Source of the DNA: Deuterostichococcus epilithicus
Taxonomy: Eukaryota; Chlorophyta; Trebouxiophyceae; Prasiolales; Stichococcaceae
Reading direction: 5' to 3'
Assembly: GCA_033439295.1 (NCBI GenBank)
Contig: JAVTLE010000013.1
Location: 1,240,001-1,304,000, forward strand
DNA length: 64,000 nucleotides
Shown: positions 23,201-39,077 of the stretch, piece after piece
Numbering within the stretch: the stretch's first letter is position 1
How the letters are laid out: each line of letters begins with the position of its first letter
Notes under the pieces: generated by a model
What the model saw: only the letters and a program-made list of their open reading frames with translations
What the model was told of the DNA's origin: nothing
Databases searched by the model: none
Position numbers and translations under genes: made by a program

Positions 23201-26200
23201 AAGCGCACCGCACGGTCGGCCGCGGAGGTGACGCTGCCGTCAAGGCGTAGGAAGCGCCAGCCGGCGGCGTGGATGGCAGACTGCAGAATGTCCAGCATCA
23301 CGCGCGACTGGCTAAACACCAGCGTGCGGTGGCCCTGCAGGGGTACCGCCACAGACTTGGTTCGTGACCCAACAGATGCCATTGAGAGCTCAGCCTTGGA
23401 GCCACGTCGCAGTAAGAGGCGGACGCCGGCACAGCATGAAGGATCGGCAGATCTCAGCCATACTGGCTGCACCACGCAGGGGCATACGTAAAGGCAACAG
23501 TGGCACAACCCTGAGGCGGCATGCTCAGCAGGTGCCAGATGCCGCGCCAGCTGCGGCAGGCAAGCAGAAGGATTGATTTGTATTGAACAGCCGCACCATG
23601 GCGACCAGCTGAGCCAGCAGCTCCATGATGAACTGCGTCTTGCACGACGACCGCGTGCCTGCAAGGCGAGACACGACTCGCCTGAGCGTTTTCGAAGGGT
23701 TGTTCCCCGTAAGGTCGGGCTTGCCATCGGAAGCGAAGCATGGCCAGTAATGCAGAGTGCATTCAGACCTCCAGGATGTCGACAGGATCGTTCCACGAGG
23801 AGCTCTCCACAGACAGCTGCAGGGCTGACCGACTTGCATCCTGATGACATTGGTGCAGGTGTCGCATGCCGGCGTCTGCTAGCCCCACCCGAGTCGTGCA
23901 GGTCGCGCACGAGCGACTCGTCCAGCTGCGGGGCTTCTGGCTCCGGGCTTGCGCTGCCGGCCCTGCCATCGGCCGCATGCTGCTTGCCGCCGTTCTGGCT
24001 GCCTGACGGCAGAGACACTGCGCGCTGTGAGCGACTCAGCCCAGCGCGCGCAGCCAATTAGCCACAATCGGGACTCTACGCCAAGTGCGGCCAAGGAGAC
24101 GGGGAGACGAGGACACATCAGCAAGGGCTCTACAACTGAGGTTTGCGAAGTCCAGGGCTCTGCGTGCAGGCGGCGCGAGCCTGACGGCCGACAGAGTGTC
24201 GTTGAAAACCCTAAACAAACGCAGACATTTCGCTTGTCTGCGGTTTGTTTGCGCATATATATATATTTGCAAATATTTATTATATATATCTCTACATATG
24301 ATATAAATAATAAAACTCGAAAAACAATTGCACACCTTTGCGGGCGATGGTGGTGGCGGCGCGCTCGCTGAGCAGCGCCGGGTGGTCACACACCTTTTTG
24401 AGCACTGTCAAAGCCGCCAGAGCCGACTGCGACTGGTTCAGCGCCGCCTTCACGTCCTTGCTCTCCAGGAACGCCTGCGGTGGTGCGATGCCAGCGATGT
24501 ATTCCAGGCCGGCGTGCAGCGTGTCCTTCCTGGAGCGGCGGCCACTGCCAGCTGGGCACCGTGCCTTGGAAGGGGGCCCTCCCGACGAATGCCTCAACGA
24601 TGATGCGACGCAGCAGGGTGTTGGAGCAAGTCATGCCAGCTTCGCGGAGTGTGTTGTGCAGGGATTACTGCGCGCGGGGCGTGCGCAGACGCCATCCGTC
24701 GTGCACTGCTTGGCACGAGGCCGGCGTGCGGCTTCGCTCTTGGCACCTCGTAGATGCGGCGCTGCTGGGGCTGCATGCGCAGCCACACGATCAGGTCGTT
24801 CTTGTGCGGCATCGCCTGCGGCGCCGGGCACGCCGCCTGCCCTCCCGCTGACGCCGACCTGTGCGCAACACACACACCCGGAGTCATCACCACCCAGACC
24901 AACACTATCAATAAATTATCGACGCAAATCAGAACGACTGCGGGAAGACAACGCCTGTGCACCGCATATGCTTCACGTTTCACTCCCAGCGAGATGCCAT
25001 CGAGCTGCCCGGATCCCAGACTCGCGCCCCCGCCCATTCCTGGCGACATTCCCGACGACACGCAAGCGAGGCAGCCGCCTCCCCAGCGCGATGGCCCTCA
25101 CCTGACGCGCTCCTGCACGACGCTGCCCTTCTCGCGGCGCAGGAAGAAGGGCGCCATCAGCGTGCGCAGCTCCGCGGCGCGGCCGCCGGCGACGGCGCGC
25201 ATGCGCTCGGTGGCGTGCTTCTCGTTCCCGCCCTCGATGGGGCGTGAGTAGTGGACCTTGAAGTGCCGCGCGTCGCCCAGCAGGCCCTGCGCAGGGTTTA
25301 TACAACGAGCTTCAGTGTGTGTGACGTGTCGCGCAGCACCCCGTGCCCCACAGATGCATCCACGATGTAGGGCCTATGTCCAAACCCACAGAGCTGCTTC
25401 GGACGCCGCTGCCTCTGCCATGGATGCTTGACGTGTTGTGCAGGGAGCATGCTCGTGCATGTGCTGTCCCCTGATGCGCTTGCTCGAAAGGCGTCCATCT
25501 GTGACAGCACATCATGGGGCTCTGCCGACGGCAGGTGCGCGTCAAATGCTGGGAAGTGAAAGAGCAGGGAGAGTCTTTTGGCGGGGGGATCCGACTCGCA
25601 CCTCGCAGGCGAAGTCGAACAGACTGTGCATCTCCATGAGGTTGTTCTGGATGGGGGTGCCGCTCAGGATGACGCGCACTGCGACCGGCACCATGCGCAG
25701 CTGGTGCACCAGCTTCGTCTTGGCATTTTTTATCTTGTGCCCCTCGTCCAAGAACATGAAGCCCCACAGCGGCTGCCCGGCCCCATCCTCCTCGTCTGTG
25801 CACACGGCGCAATGGAGTCGGCGACTGCCAGGCTGGTCCGATATGATGCGCAGTCGAAATTTCAGGGACGGCTACAGCAGGATGTGGCACCACGACAATG
25901 GGTGCACTGCAGTGTCCCGAGCAACATATACTGCGACCGAGGGCTGCAGATGGCAGGCAGCACGGACAGCAGGAAGCAGGCTGGCAGAGCTGGGTGCACC
26001 TGCCACGCCTGGCGGCATTGCCAGCGACTCCGCGTTGTGCAGCACCATGCCGTAGGTCGTCAGCAGCACGCCCCGTCTCGCGTATGCGCTCCGCAGCGCG
26101 TCGTCCCTGCAGCGGCACAGAAAGACCAGCTGTCAGCCTGCTCTGGCAGCCTTCTTGGTATGCCTTGGATGTCGCCTCCAGGCACTGGTGCAGGCAGTCT

Positions 26201-28508
26201 TGAGCAGCCAGCTGAATGCGCGAGAGCACCTTCCTGCCAGTGCTGCACACTTGCGGAGCAGGAGTTGATGTCCTGCAGAACAACGGAACCTCTGCAAGTC
26301 GCAGGTGCATCTTAAAGAAATGGGCTTTCACAACGCAGCGCGCGCCTGTCAGCGGCGGAGGTGCCGTGGTACTCGAACACCCGGCCGCCGAGGCCGCAGC
26401 GCCGCAGCTCCTCGGCCCACTGCCCCAGCAGTGTCTTGGGCGCCAGCACGATGGCGCGCCTGATGAGGCGGCTGCGCACCATGCCCGCCAGGAAGGCGGC
26501 GCACTGCATCGTCTTGCCCAGCCCCATGTCATCGCCTGCCATCGCACGACGAAAAGAAAGAATGAGCGGCCAGCTCGTCATCATCCCCATCCACCCCTGA
26601 CATGTCTTTGCAGCGGCAGGGATATCGAGCCCACCCTTCCCTGCTTGGACTTGCAAAGGGAGGTGTGGCCGCCATATCTACGGCAGCGGCGGCAGCTGTC
26701 TGCTTCCTGGCTTTGCGGCATGGCACCCGGAACTGCCGGCCCGCCGCAGCGCATGCAGCCAGCTCTTTATCAGACGCGGCACCATGCTCACCCAGGATGC
26801 CGCCCCGCTGCAGCGTGTGCAGCGAGTACAGCCAGCGCAGCCCGTCCAGCTGGTAGGTGTACAGCATGCCTGCGACCACCGGCTGCAGCACGAACTCCCC
26901 CCGCTCGCCCAGGCGGAAGGCCTCCCCGGCTTCCTCGCCTGCAGCGCGCCAGTGCACATCAGCAGCCTACCATGCTTCTGACAGCTGTCACCAGAACCTG
27001 GTGTCGGCACCTGCCACGCTTGTCCAGCTGTTCATGCTTTCCCAGCTGGAGCGTGGTGTTGCAGACACCTGCAATGGCCGGGTCGAGCCGCTGATCAAGT
27101 GCACACCTGGAGATGTATGTGGCAGCGCTGAGGAGTGCTGCGCGACCGTGCTGTCGGCGCCGCTGCTGGCGCTGCCGTCTGGCCACTCGCCGCCTGGCGA
27201 ACCGGTGGCCTGCAGGCTGTCCGCCGCCACCGGCGGGCTGCCGTCTGGTGACGCCGCGCTGCGCCCTGCGCTGCTGTCGATGCGAGACGCTGGACTGCCA
27301 TACTCGCGATTGCCATCTCCGCTGCCGCTGCTGACATCTCCGCTGGCGCTGCTGCCATCATTCTCATCGCCATCACTCACTTCAAGCGGCAGCTGGGCTG
27401 CACTGGCCAGGTCTGGCCGCCAGCCCGTCGGCAGCAGCAGCGCCGCCGCAGCCGCCAGGCTGCTGCTCACCCTCGGCGTTGGCGGTCCGGGCGCCGCGGC
27501 CGTGCGCGACACCTGCGCACCAATGCGAAGGTCAGCCTTCCTCAGGTCAAGCAGACGGTGCAACACGATGTGTGCTCGTAGTGGCGTTGCAAAAGCACAG
27601 TGATACAGCGAAGCAGGTGAAAAATCTGACCCGCCGCCATGCCCAGCTGGTGCCGGGTGTGCGACGGAGGACACCATTTCCATACAGTCTCTGAACATTT
27701 GCATCGCCGGTTGGCAGTCTCGCCATCGCTCAGCCAGCAGTCTGACACACGTAGCATTTCGCAAATGGGATTGTGGGCAGCGTGCCACTTCAGGCTTTTG
27801 ACCTTCCCAAGGCGGGAAACAAATTTGAATTTCCATGCAGGGTGGCCAAGCAGCGCGCTTGCGAGGCCGGCGCACCTGCAAACCTCCAAAGCTTGCCGAC
27901 AGGCTCTGTACGTCGTCGCTGCTGGCAGCCGGAGATCGCCCCAGCGCCGCCGGCGCAACACCCGCAGATGCTGCGCCTCCGCTACCGGCACTGTCGCCAC
28001 CGCCGGACGATTTGCCAACCCTTCGCAGGCGGTACAGCTTCTTCGACTGCCGATGCGGTGGCCCATGAGACTGCCTCGTTGCAGCCGTCGAGCCGTTCGC
28101 GATGGCGTCGTCATCAGTGAGGTCGTCTTCGAGCAGGTTGATTGCCGCACCCCTGCTGCGTCCGCTGGCCGCTGCAGGCTGGGGAGGTGCGCATCTGTCT
28201 GGTGCACCGCTGCTGCTGGCTCGTGGCGACTCCGAGAGATCGATCACATCCGCGCTGGCGGGTTGCGGCTGGCTGCCTTGCTGGGCGCGCTGCGGGTTGG
28301 TTGGATTAAATGCCGCCAGAGGCAGTCTGCGGACGCTGCTGGCGCTGGACTCGCTGGCGTCCGGCCAGACGTCTGGCACGGTCGAGCTATGCCTGGCCTG
28401 CTGTGCAAGTCGCCTCCTGGTGATCTCCAGGGCAGCTGCGCTTGGTGCTCGATTGTGTTGTCTAGTGCTTCTGCTGCTTCTGTCAGTTTGGTCTTTGCTG
28501 GAGCACAT
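20270..28508 (-). CDS. CHR24: SNF2-family DNA translocase, CHR24/ERCC6L (PICH) class
   Basis: The start is the ATG at 28508; the stop is at 20270-20272. Exons on the minus strand give, in order: a disordered Ser/Asp-rich N-terminus; YTYQLDGLRWLYSLHT and GGILG (~26870-26795); Walker A DDMGLGKTM (~26535); APKTLLGQW (~26440); LLTTYGMVLHN (~26065); the DEGH box in FMFLDEGHKIKN (~25750); SGTPIQNNL (~25660); APFFLRREKG (~25150); LKKVCDHPALL (~24390); LVFSQSRVMLDIL (~23325); LLTSQVGGLGLTLTAADRV (~22875); DNQSVDRAYRIGQ (~22640); and VEEKIYRRQVFKGGL (~22170). The downstream FSLKPEEV and SDHDLLF motifs are those of plant CHR24 and animal ERCC6L rather than other SNF2 groups. A short coiled coil ends the protein (~20430-20270). 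Known: animal ERCC6L/PICH acts on stretched centromeric DNA bridges in anaphase; the plant CHR24 role is less defined. All helicase motifs are present, so it should be active. Confidence 0.9.
22262..22295. repeat. 12-base tandem repeat in a SNF2 intron
   Basis: The unit CACTTGCATCGG is present twice exactly (22262-22273, 22274-22285), followed by a diverged third copy to 22295. It lies in the intron between the exons carrying DNQSVDRAYRIGQ and VEEKIYRRQ, so it is probably neutral. Confidence 0.7.
22973..23010. repeat. Long hairpin (inverted repeat) in a SNF2 intron
   Basis: Two 17-base arms, GGGGATACTAAGTCCAA and the reverse complement of GGGGGTACTAAGTCCAA, match at 16 of 17 positions around a three-base CAA loop. 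The arms contain TACTAAG, similar to a branch-point consensus. It could be a tiny foldback element remnant or a splicing structure; no coding capacity is present. Confidence 0.75.
24255..24317. repeat. AT-only patch in a SNF2 intron
   Basis: About 60 bases are almost pure A/T, with runs of ATATAT and TTTATTATATATA, inside a locus otherwise far more GC-rich. It lies in the intron downstream of the LKKVCDHPALL exon. A CCCTAAAC telomere-box-like motif stands just beside it (~24209-24216). Confidence 0.7.
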
Positions 28509-28857
28509 GTTGGAACAAGAGCTTCATTCAACGAATAGGCAGTCAGCTACCGTTTGCTGCAAGATTCAAGTTTTCTAAGCGGTTCCGGAAGTGATTCTCT
28601 GGGACTAGATACACCCCGCGGGGTCAGGTGGTGCAGCACGAACAACGGTTACGAACAGCAATCTTATAGATCACGATACTGTATTATCATCGATTGCAGA
28701 CTCCAGGTCACTGCACAAGAAAAACCCGGAACCAAGTCAGCACCCAGCTGTTCATCTATATTTTGTAGCAGCAGTGCTCGACAATACCAGTTTGGAGTCT
28801 GCCTACGCGCTGCCCCAAACTTGATGACTTCTGCGTACTCTGGAAGCACTGCAGTTC
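28509..28857. other. Spacer between WDR7 3' end and SNF2 5' end
   Basis: This 349-base gap separates two minus-strand genes. It must hold the SNF2 promoter and 5' leader and the WDR7 3' trailer. I see no TATA box, tRNA or small gene in it. Confidence 0.5.
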
Positions 28858-31800
28858 TTAGGACGCCTCCATCGAGACGTGCACGCCGGCGTGCGTGACG
28901 CCAATGCGTCCGTCCACCTCCCAGATTACAGCGTAGTCTAGATCGATGGCTGTGCTCGGCGGTGCGCTGGCAGCCGCGCTCGGCAGTGATACCTGCACAT
29001 GCCCACAGAAGCAACGAAGCCGTCACAGCGGAAGCCTGACGGAATGTGTGTAGTTTGAGCGCTCCCTGTGGAGTGCAGGCCCGCCAGTCGTGCAAGCAGG
29101 CAGCCATTGGTTGCAAGGAGCCGTTGAGGTTTCATCGTGCCTGCCCGAAGAAGGCACCCACCGATTGACAGAAGACAGGCTCGAGGCACACAGGGCCACG
29201 CAGCTGCTGCAGGCGCTGCGTGAAGCCAAGGTCCAGGCTCCACACGCGCAGCACCCCGCCGCCGCCGCCGCCGCTGCTGCCGCGCGGCGAGGGGAGCCCG
29301 CCGCCGCCGCCGGCCGAAACAGCCGCCACGCGCTCACCATCAGCGTCAAAGGCCAGCGCTGACACCGCAGCGCAGCCATCAGGGCCACCAGCAGGGTTGG
29401 AGAGTCCATGCGCCGCGTGGTCTTCCGTCAACAGATGGAACTTTGGCGCCCCGGACTGCATGTCGTACAGGGTGGCCGCCTGCCGGCTGCTGCCGGCTGC
29501 GGCGTCCCGAATGGCGCCGCTCCCTGGCTCAGAAATAGGGCTGCCGGGGCCGGGCGGGGCGCCGTGTGGACCGCCGCCGCTCAGGCCGCTGTCCGCCTGC
29601 AGGGGCGGCGTGCCCACCGCCAGCAGCAGCGCGCCATTGTGGTAGTCTATGCCCGGCAGCCTGCGGCACAGCTCCTGGACCACCATGGTGACGCCCTGCG
29701 CCAGCCGACCTCTTTAAGCTTGTCAGTGCATTGAGACAGAGAAACAAAAACTGTAAACACCTATACGTGCAGCGGCAAACCCTTCACTATTTCTCAGGAC
29801 AACCATGCTACCTCGACATATCTCCGGATCAAGCCTGCAACAGCATGCGCTTCCATCTGCGCAGCTGCACCCTTGTGCATCGATGCTGCAATGGTCGTGG
29901 GGTTAGCACGTTGCACGACCCTAGTCTTTGCAATATCCAGAAACATCGCACCTGCAGACAGATCTTCCGCAGCTGCAGCTCGCCGAGCGCCAGCAGGATG
30001 GTAGCTACCACCTCTGGAGCCGTCGACGCGAGGGCCAGCAGCCCTGAATCCGAGTGCGCCAGTCGCAGCAGCGCCTGCGATTCCAGACCAGACACCAAGT
30101 TCACAGGTCAGACAATACGGCAGATTCTTGAACACCTGAGAGCGCCAGCCGCAGCAGCGCCTGCGTTCCAAACTGATTCCTCTGTCGGTGACAGGAACAG
30201 CCGGTCTTCTATCACCTTGACAGGGCGAACTAGCCCGCTGACACGACCAAACTTCCAGAGACCGACTTCCGCCTGCTCGTCTGTCAGGCTGCTTGGGCAG
30301 AGGCCCACCAGGAAGGACATGACGTGGCGGGGGCTGCTGGCGTCGCTGCCGGCGCCAGCGCTCAGCCGCCGCGCCATCAGGTGCAGGAAGCCGCACAGGT
30401 CGAACAGCGCCAGCGCCGGCAGCAGCGCCGCAGCCGCCTCGCGGCAGTCCGGGCTGTTACCCTGGCCGCCGTCGCCGCCGCTAGGCGCCGGCGACTTCCT
30501 GCCGTCCAGGCTTCTGGCGGCGTCAGCGCTGGCCGGAGGCTGCGCGCTGCCGAGAGCGGCACCGAAGGCCAGCTTGTCCGCCGGTGCGGCGTCGACGCTG
30601 CTCTGGCCTGGGGGCGGGCGCTGCGGCGGGGGGCGCTTCGGCGGTCGGATGGTGCCGATACCCACTCGAGCACAGACATCGAAGATCCTGCAGCATTGAT
30701 ACTCTCGAGCATGGATGGTATATTTGTATATCGATGCACAGCTCGCTCGAGGCTCTCGTTGGATTACAAACCCAGCCCATGCAAAGGAACGAAAGGTGAC
30801 GGTCGCGAGATGCGCTGCCAGAGCACTGAACCAAGTTGCTGCCACAAAACCAGAACAAGAGATGCACGCAGAAGTGGCACATCTGCAAGAGCCGCAAGCT
30901 TGCGAAGTGCCTCGCCCCACCTGTCCGTGAGGCTGCGCAGCGAGCCAAGGTGCGACCGCCAGCTGGGCGCTGCGGTGCCAGTGAGTGCCTCAGACAGAAG
31001 CAGCGCCGCCTCCGCGCCGTGCGGCGCCGGCATTGCACATGCCAGCCCCAAGATGCCTATTGATGCGCGAGCAACAACAATCATTCACTTGTACCTGCTA
31101 CATGAGCCTTCAGCCAGACTCCCAACCAAACTCGTTTTTCGTCATGCTGGAAATGCAACCCAGGTGCGGTGGGCTAACTCAGGCGGTTGCAAGGATCGAT
31201 CAAGTGGAGTGGTTGGCAGGGAACATACCTGGCACAGTGATGGCGAGCAGCTGCGCAGACGCCGCTGCCGGCTGCGCAATGCATGCCGCTGCTGCCACCA
31301 GGAGCTGCATGACAGGCCCGAAACGTTAGGTGTGCGAAGGACAAGCACGGAATCTGCACAGTAACATCCGAGTTTCCCGACATGCGGGACAGATGGCAGC
31401 CTCTGTCGACAGAGAAGTTCTAATAGCTGGTCAGACAACATGCACCTACCTCGGAGGCATGCTGCTGCAGCTGCGCAGCGGTCACGACGCCACCCGGGCT
31501 GTCTTCCGGCAGCTGCAGCAGCTTCAGAGCTTCAGGCGGCAGCCCATCATTGGCGCTGCCGTTGTTTGACACGCGAGTGCTTGCCGCCAGCAATGCCCTG
31601 GCAGCCTCCCGCATGCTCTCGTTTGGGTCCTGCACATGACAGTGTCATGGACACTGTAAAAGACCTCGAGCATGCTGCAGCACAGGACCTCAAGCTGTGC
31701 TCTCGCATGCCGGGCTGGCGCTACTGTGCTGACCAAACTTGGGGAAGTGCAGCGCTGCAAGGTGCTGCCACTGCGTCTGGTCTCAGGCATGGAGACACGT

Positions 31801-34800
31801 TTGCAAGCAAAATCAGGCATTCCCGTTCGTTGCATGCAGTATGGACATCAACAGGTGCCATCACGGCCAGGCAACGGCTATTGAAAACCCACAATGGCAT
31901 TGTGTCAGATGTCATGTTGATCATATTTTCCTACCTGTGATAGGGGAATGAAAACATCTCGGTCTGGCAATGCCAGACGGGGAGCGGCCTGCCGGATGTC
32001 AACGAGGTAGAACGCCAGCAGCGAGTTGCACGTGGCCACCTGCGGCAGACCGCAGCAGGTTTGACAATGAGCAGCGGCACCAACAGTTGCCAACAGCTCA
32101 GGACATGCACTGCAGAGCAGTTTGCAACAGGTCAACGGGCCACAGCAGGTGTGGGTTTTTGTAAGCGGTATTTTGTAAGCCAGTCAATATGAGCCCCCAC
32201 AGCAGCTGTCCGGACACAGTGCGCAAAGGAGATTCCAGTCGCGTGACAACAGGCAGAAACTCACCACTGCCTCTGAGGAGCGCGGCATCGCCATCAGCCG
32301 CTGCGCCAAAGCCACGAGCGCCAACAGCCGCTCCGTGAGTTCTTCCGGGCTGTGCCGCAGCAGCGCTGGCACAGCCTCCCGCTCTTTGCGCCGCGGCCCC
32401 GGTGGTGGCGTGAGCGTCGCAGCGCCGCAGCTGACGACCGCCGGCTGCACAGGGAAGAACTTCCCGGCAGCTGCAGGAGGGTCGTGCTGGTTTGCTGACT
32501 CGTGTTGGGGCTCTGCCGCGTGCCGCTGCTGGCTGACGTCAGCCCCAGAGGCTGCGGCGGATGCTGGAAGCTGCAGCAGGCGCAGCTCCGAGAGCAGCGT
32601 CCGCAGGCGGCCGTCTGTGGCGGCGTCCAAGCCCCAGCAGTGTAGGAACGCCAGCGCAATAGCCACAGCTACAGCCGCTGCTGCGGGGTCTTGCTGGCCG
32701 CCTGTACACGGGACTATCAGGTTCATGTCGGGCGCGTTAAGCAAGCACCGGCTGTGGCCTGTCGGCGGTGCACAAACTTGGCCACACGGCGCCTTCCAGG
32801 CAGCGAAGGATTGGTCTCCAGCTCGACAGCGTGACTGTACCTCTGTCGCCGCTCGTGGCCGTCAGCAGCTCGCGCACCGACACCGAGACGAGGAGGAGGC
32901 CCTCTGGCAGGCGGCAGTTCGTGCTCACGGCCGCTGTCTGGAAGTGGATGCTGCCGGCGGGCGCCGGCGGGGAGGCTGCGGCGTGCGCAAACTGCACATG
33001 CGCCGCCGGCCCCCGCACAGCCCTGTCCTGCGTGCCTGCGCTCATACAGCAGGAACTGGCCGGCTCATGTGCGATCGTATCAATGCAGATGACGCAGGTA
33101 CAGGCGGCTTAGAGACAGGCCGCCACAGCTCTTGACAGCACTGCACGCCTGCCGGCATGACCCTCTGCGCATTGGCAGTGGCTCAGGGCAGTCGCTGACC
33201 TGAGTGCAGGTCCCAGACAACGGCCAGCGGCTCTTCAACGGCCGGTGTGGACAGGCATGTCATGTAACCCCGCCGAGCGTCCCACGCGGTCTGCATCTGG
33301 CAGCCCTCTGGGTGGCCTGCATCACCACTAGGCGCGCCATTGGCGCCATGTGCTTGAGTCGGAGGATGTAACCTATGATGATAGCGAGGTTCAGGCTGAC
33401 GTGGCTCGTGCTCGTTGTCTCTGTCAGGGGATTCGCATCCGACTCGCCTGGAAGCACACGCTTGCAGGTGCCCGACATCAAAGACACGATGCACACGGCG
33501 CCGTCGGCGCCGCAGCTGACGATGCAGCTGTCCCAGACGCTACCCGCGTCGGCCGGCGGCGGCTGCAGCCTCAGGACGGGGCCGCCATGGGCAGTGAGGA
33601 TGAACAGCCGCTGCCCGAAGCCGCCGTGTGACATGTCCCATGCCTGCAATGTGCCGTCTTCGGCTCCTGCAAGATGATTCACACACGCAAACGTCAGGAT
33701 GCTCGGGATCGTTGGCTCCACGACTGAGCTCGCCTTGCTGCTGGTGGCTACTGAGGCACATGAGCTGCTGCGGCTGAGGTTCCTGCAGACGGAGGTGCTG
33801 AAACATATCTGAGCAATGGGCCCGTACAAAGAGCGACACAACCTTGTCCTGGGTTTGCACCCCTGTGCAAATCTGTACCTGAGACGAGGACGTCTCGCCA
33901 TGGCGCCGCAGGGTGGGACTGCGGCCAGCGGTGCTGCATGAGGCAGCTGACGGCGGCACGGTGCCACCCCTGCAGCCGCACAGCGCCAGCGAGTCCGGCC
34001 GCAACGGCCGCCAGCGGCTGTAGGCTCACCACGCCTGATCGCCAGCCCTGCCACAAAACATTCCACCGAGTTGCTGCATGCTCGATTACGCTGGCCGGCA
34101 AATCATTCAAGCAGCACTCATATTTGACCGTGGAAGTGATACTCATGCAAGAGCTGGTGGCAGTAGCACGTAGATAGATACATGTGTGATGGGGCAAAGC
34201 TGGACAACCCGCAGACCTGCACGAGGAAGCGCGGTGCCAGCCTATCCCCGCCTGCCAGCAGCTGCTGCATCACGCCATCGCCGTGTGCCGCCGCCTCATC
34301 GTTGCAGAAAGCCGTTGCTGTCTGCAACTGCCGGCAAGCGAGACGGTCCTCATCGCCGTCGCTGCTGGGAGGCGCGTCTGGCAGCTGGACCGCCGTGAGC
34401 CTGACCGGCTTTCGTCGCCCAGGTGCCTGGCAAGTCGCGTCCTCGCCGCCTGGCGCCTCGCCTTCGGCACCGGCCTGGACGCTATGGCGGCTGCTGAGGA
34501 GCAGCAGAGGCAGCCGCGCCTCTGCAGTCGGCAGCAGCCGCGTGCTGACGCCTGTGCCGCCGGCGGGTTCCTCGAGGACTGCTGCTGCACCGAGCTGCCC
34601 CGGCTGGAGCGTGCCTGTCTGCTGCGCCTTCGTGGCGCCGTTGCCTTTGCTGAGCGGCAAGCAGTACGTTGCAATCCCGCCAACCGCATCACATACCGCC
34701 CAATGGCAGGCGCCTGCAAGACAGCAGGAATATGTGGCTGCATGACATCTGCATCCTCGTGGAGCAAAAAGCGACTATGAGCACATTGGCCGGTATTCAT

Positions 34801-36472
34801 CACCTGGCGACGGCGCTGGCAGCACGCAGCCGTCCTGCAGGCCGTGCCCGCCTCCCAGATCGCTGGCCGTGCCGCCGCAAAGGGCATACTCCAGATGGGG
34901 CGGGCCTGTGGCAGCAGCATATCAAGCCATCGCTTGCAGTCTCAAATAGTCAGCGTGTCATGCCGGTCCGGACAGTTACCTCTCCTGCTCACCCTCGGCA
35001 CTCGAAAGCCACGAGACAAGTGATGCCAAATTCACTCACCCCGCACTTCCCACAGCGGCGCATGAAGCAGCAGCCAGCCCGCCGCCGTGACCAACAGCAG
35101 GTGTTGGCCATCAGCTGCGAAGCTCGCCGCAAGCAAAGGGCCCCGCAGCAGCTGTGCGGCGGCACCCTGGGCGCGCACTGCCTCCCCTGCGCAGCAACGT
35201 CACCATGTCAACTGGATGCATGGGAAGCACAGCATGTTGCTGCGAGCTAGCTGTCCATCACATCCGGCCAGTCCCACAGCTACAATTGAAGTTGGTCAGG
35301 CCAGCACCTGAACCGATGCCAGCTTGCACAGGAAGTACCTCTCACCTGCGCTGATCGCGTGCTGCAGTCGTGAGGCAGGCTCGCGGCAGGCGTCTCCCGG
35401 CACCGAGCCGCCCCGGGCGACATCTGGCAAGAATGTGAGCATGTCACCAGCGTCGGTCACACCGACAACCACCGCCTGGCCGTCAGCCGCGACCAGCAGC
35501 TTGGCGGCCAGCAGCTGCGGCGCCGCTGAGTCTGACGCTGCCCAGCGCTCGGCGTCTGCGCATCAGGAGTTGCGGAACAAGCCGTCAGCCTTGCCAAGCC
35601 GGAGTTTCGGATCGAATGACCAGCTCATCTCAACGTGCGTTCTGGACGACTGCAGCACTGGTTGCTGCAGCGCACTCTTAATGCTAACCCAATATTCCTG
35701 ATCTGGCCGATGCCGCCCACCTGCATGCCAAAACTTCTGCAGTGACAGCAGCGACGCAGGCGACGTAACGTCCGCCACCTCCAGCGTCCGAAGGTCGAGT
35801 ACGGCAACGCCTTGGCACTCCACAGCGCGGCTGACGGAGCCACCGCCGTCTGACGACCGGGTCGCCAGCAGGCACGGCAGCGCGGCATGGGAGCCGCCCG
35901 GTAGCATGAGCGCATGGCGACTGCTGGACCGCAGCGCCGAGCCCTGCACCGTCAGCTGCGCCGTGCGGAGCAGCGTGCCATGCGCTTCGTGCCACAGGCA
36001 TGCGCGGCCGCCGCTGTCGACGGTGAGCATGGCTGCATCCCGCCCAGCGCCTGCAGTGCACCAGCACATCACCAAGACCTTCACAGTGGCCGCGAACTGC
36101 CACGGCCTCGCAACATCGAGGAATCAACTCGCTCACACACCTGGCGGGCAGCCCAGAATGGTCTGCACCCGGGCAGCATGGCCACATGCAACAAGCTGGC
36201 TGCAGTCATCGCTGTTGCTGCCGTTGTGCTGCTCCGAGTCCCACTGAAGCCTGCAGGGTATCACGCAAATTATCAAAACATGTGAAGGCACGCATGGCAT
36301 GGAATTGTTACTGTTGTGTTGCCGTGCTGGCAATGAGCAGTCACCTGCACAATCTGCCGCTGCCGCCAGCAACCCAGATCGATGAGCCTGTTGTGCGAGA
36401 GGACGTCAGAACATTGCAACTGTCGATTGAGTCTGCTCTGGCACTCCAGACACTTTGAGTTAGGCACTTCAT
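28858..36472 (-). CDS. WDR7: WDR7 / rabconnectin-3 beta-like WD40-HEAT protein
   Basis: The start is the ATG at 36472, giving MKCLTQSVWS, which resembles the plant WDR7-like N-terminus and leads into the first WD blade (IWVAGGSGRLC, RLQWDSE, VACGHAARVQTIL) across an intron. Later exons give GRACLWHEAHGTLLRT (~36010), AEDGTLQAWDMSHGG (~33655), SCGADGAVCIVSLMSGTC (~33515), TAWDARRGYMTCLS (~33280) and AVVWDLHSG (~33225), typical of the N-terminal propeller. Helical HEAT-like segments follow (ALAFLHCWGLDAATDGRL, ~32655; MREAARALLAAS, ~31610). The C-terminal propeller shows ALLLAVGTPPLQ (~29620), LYDMQSGAPKF (~29470) and LRVWSLDL (~29255). The last exon ends at the TAA 28858-28860. Known: WDR7 pairs with DMXL (rabconnectin-3 alpha) and promotes V-ATPase assembly on acidic membranes. 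Its 5' end faces RPS3. Family call is good; several middle exons are uncertain. Confidence 0.85.
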
Positions 36473-38941
<2,469 letters not shown>

Positions 38942-39077
38942 GCGGCTGCAGACCCCGCCTTTCCACCCGTCCAGCATCTGGTGTTAAACAGGCAACGCGA
39001 GCCGCTGTGTTCGGACTTGCATTTTGACTTGATGGACAGGCAGAAGTTGCTGATGGAGCCTGGAGAGCAGTCGGGTT

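Noticed and set aside
34118-34660. Independent small gene on the minus strand
   Set aside because: It fits as a loop exon of the WDR7-like gene, with matching strand and splice borders.
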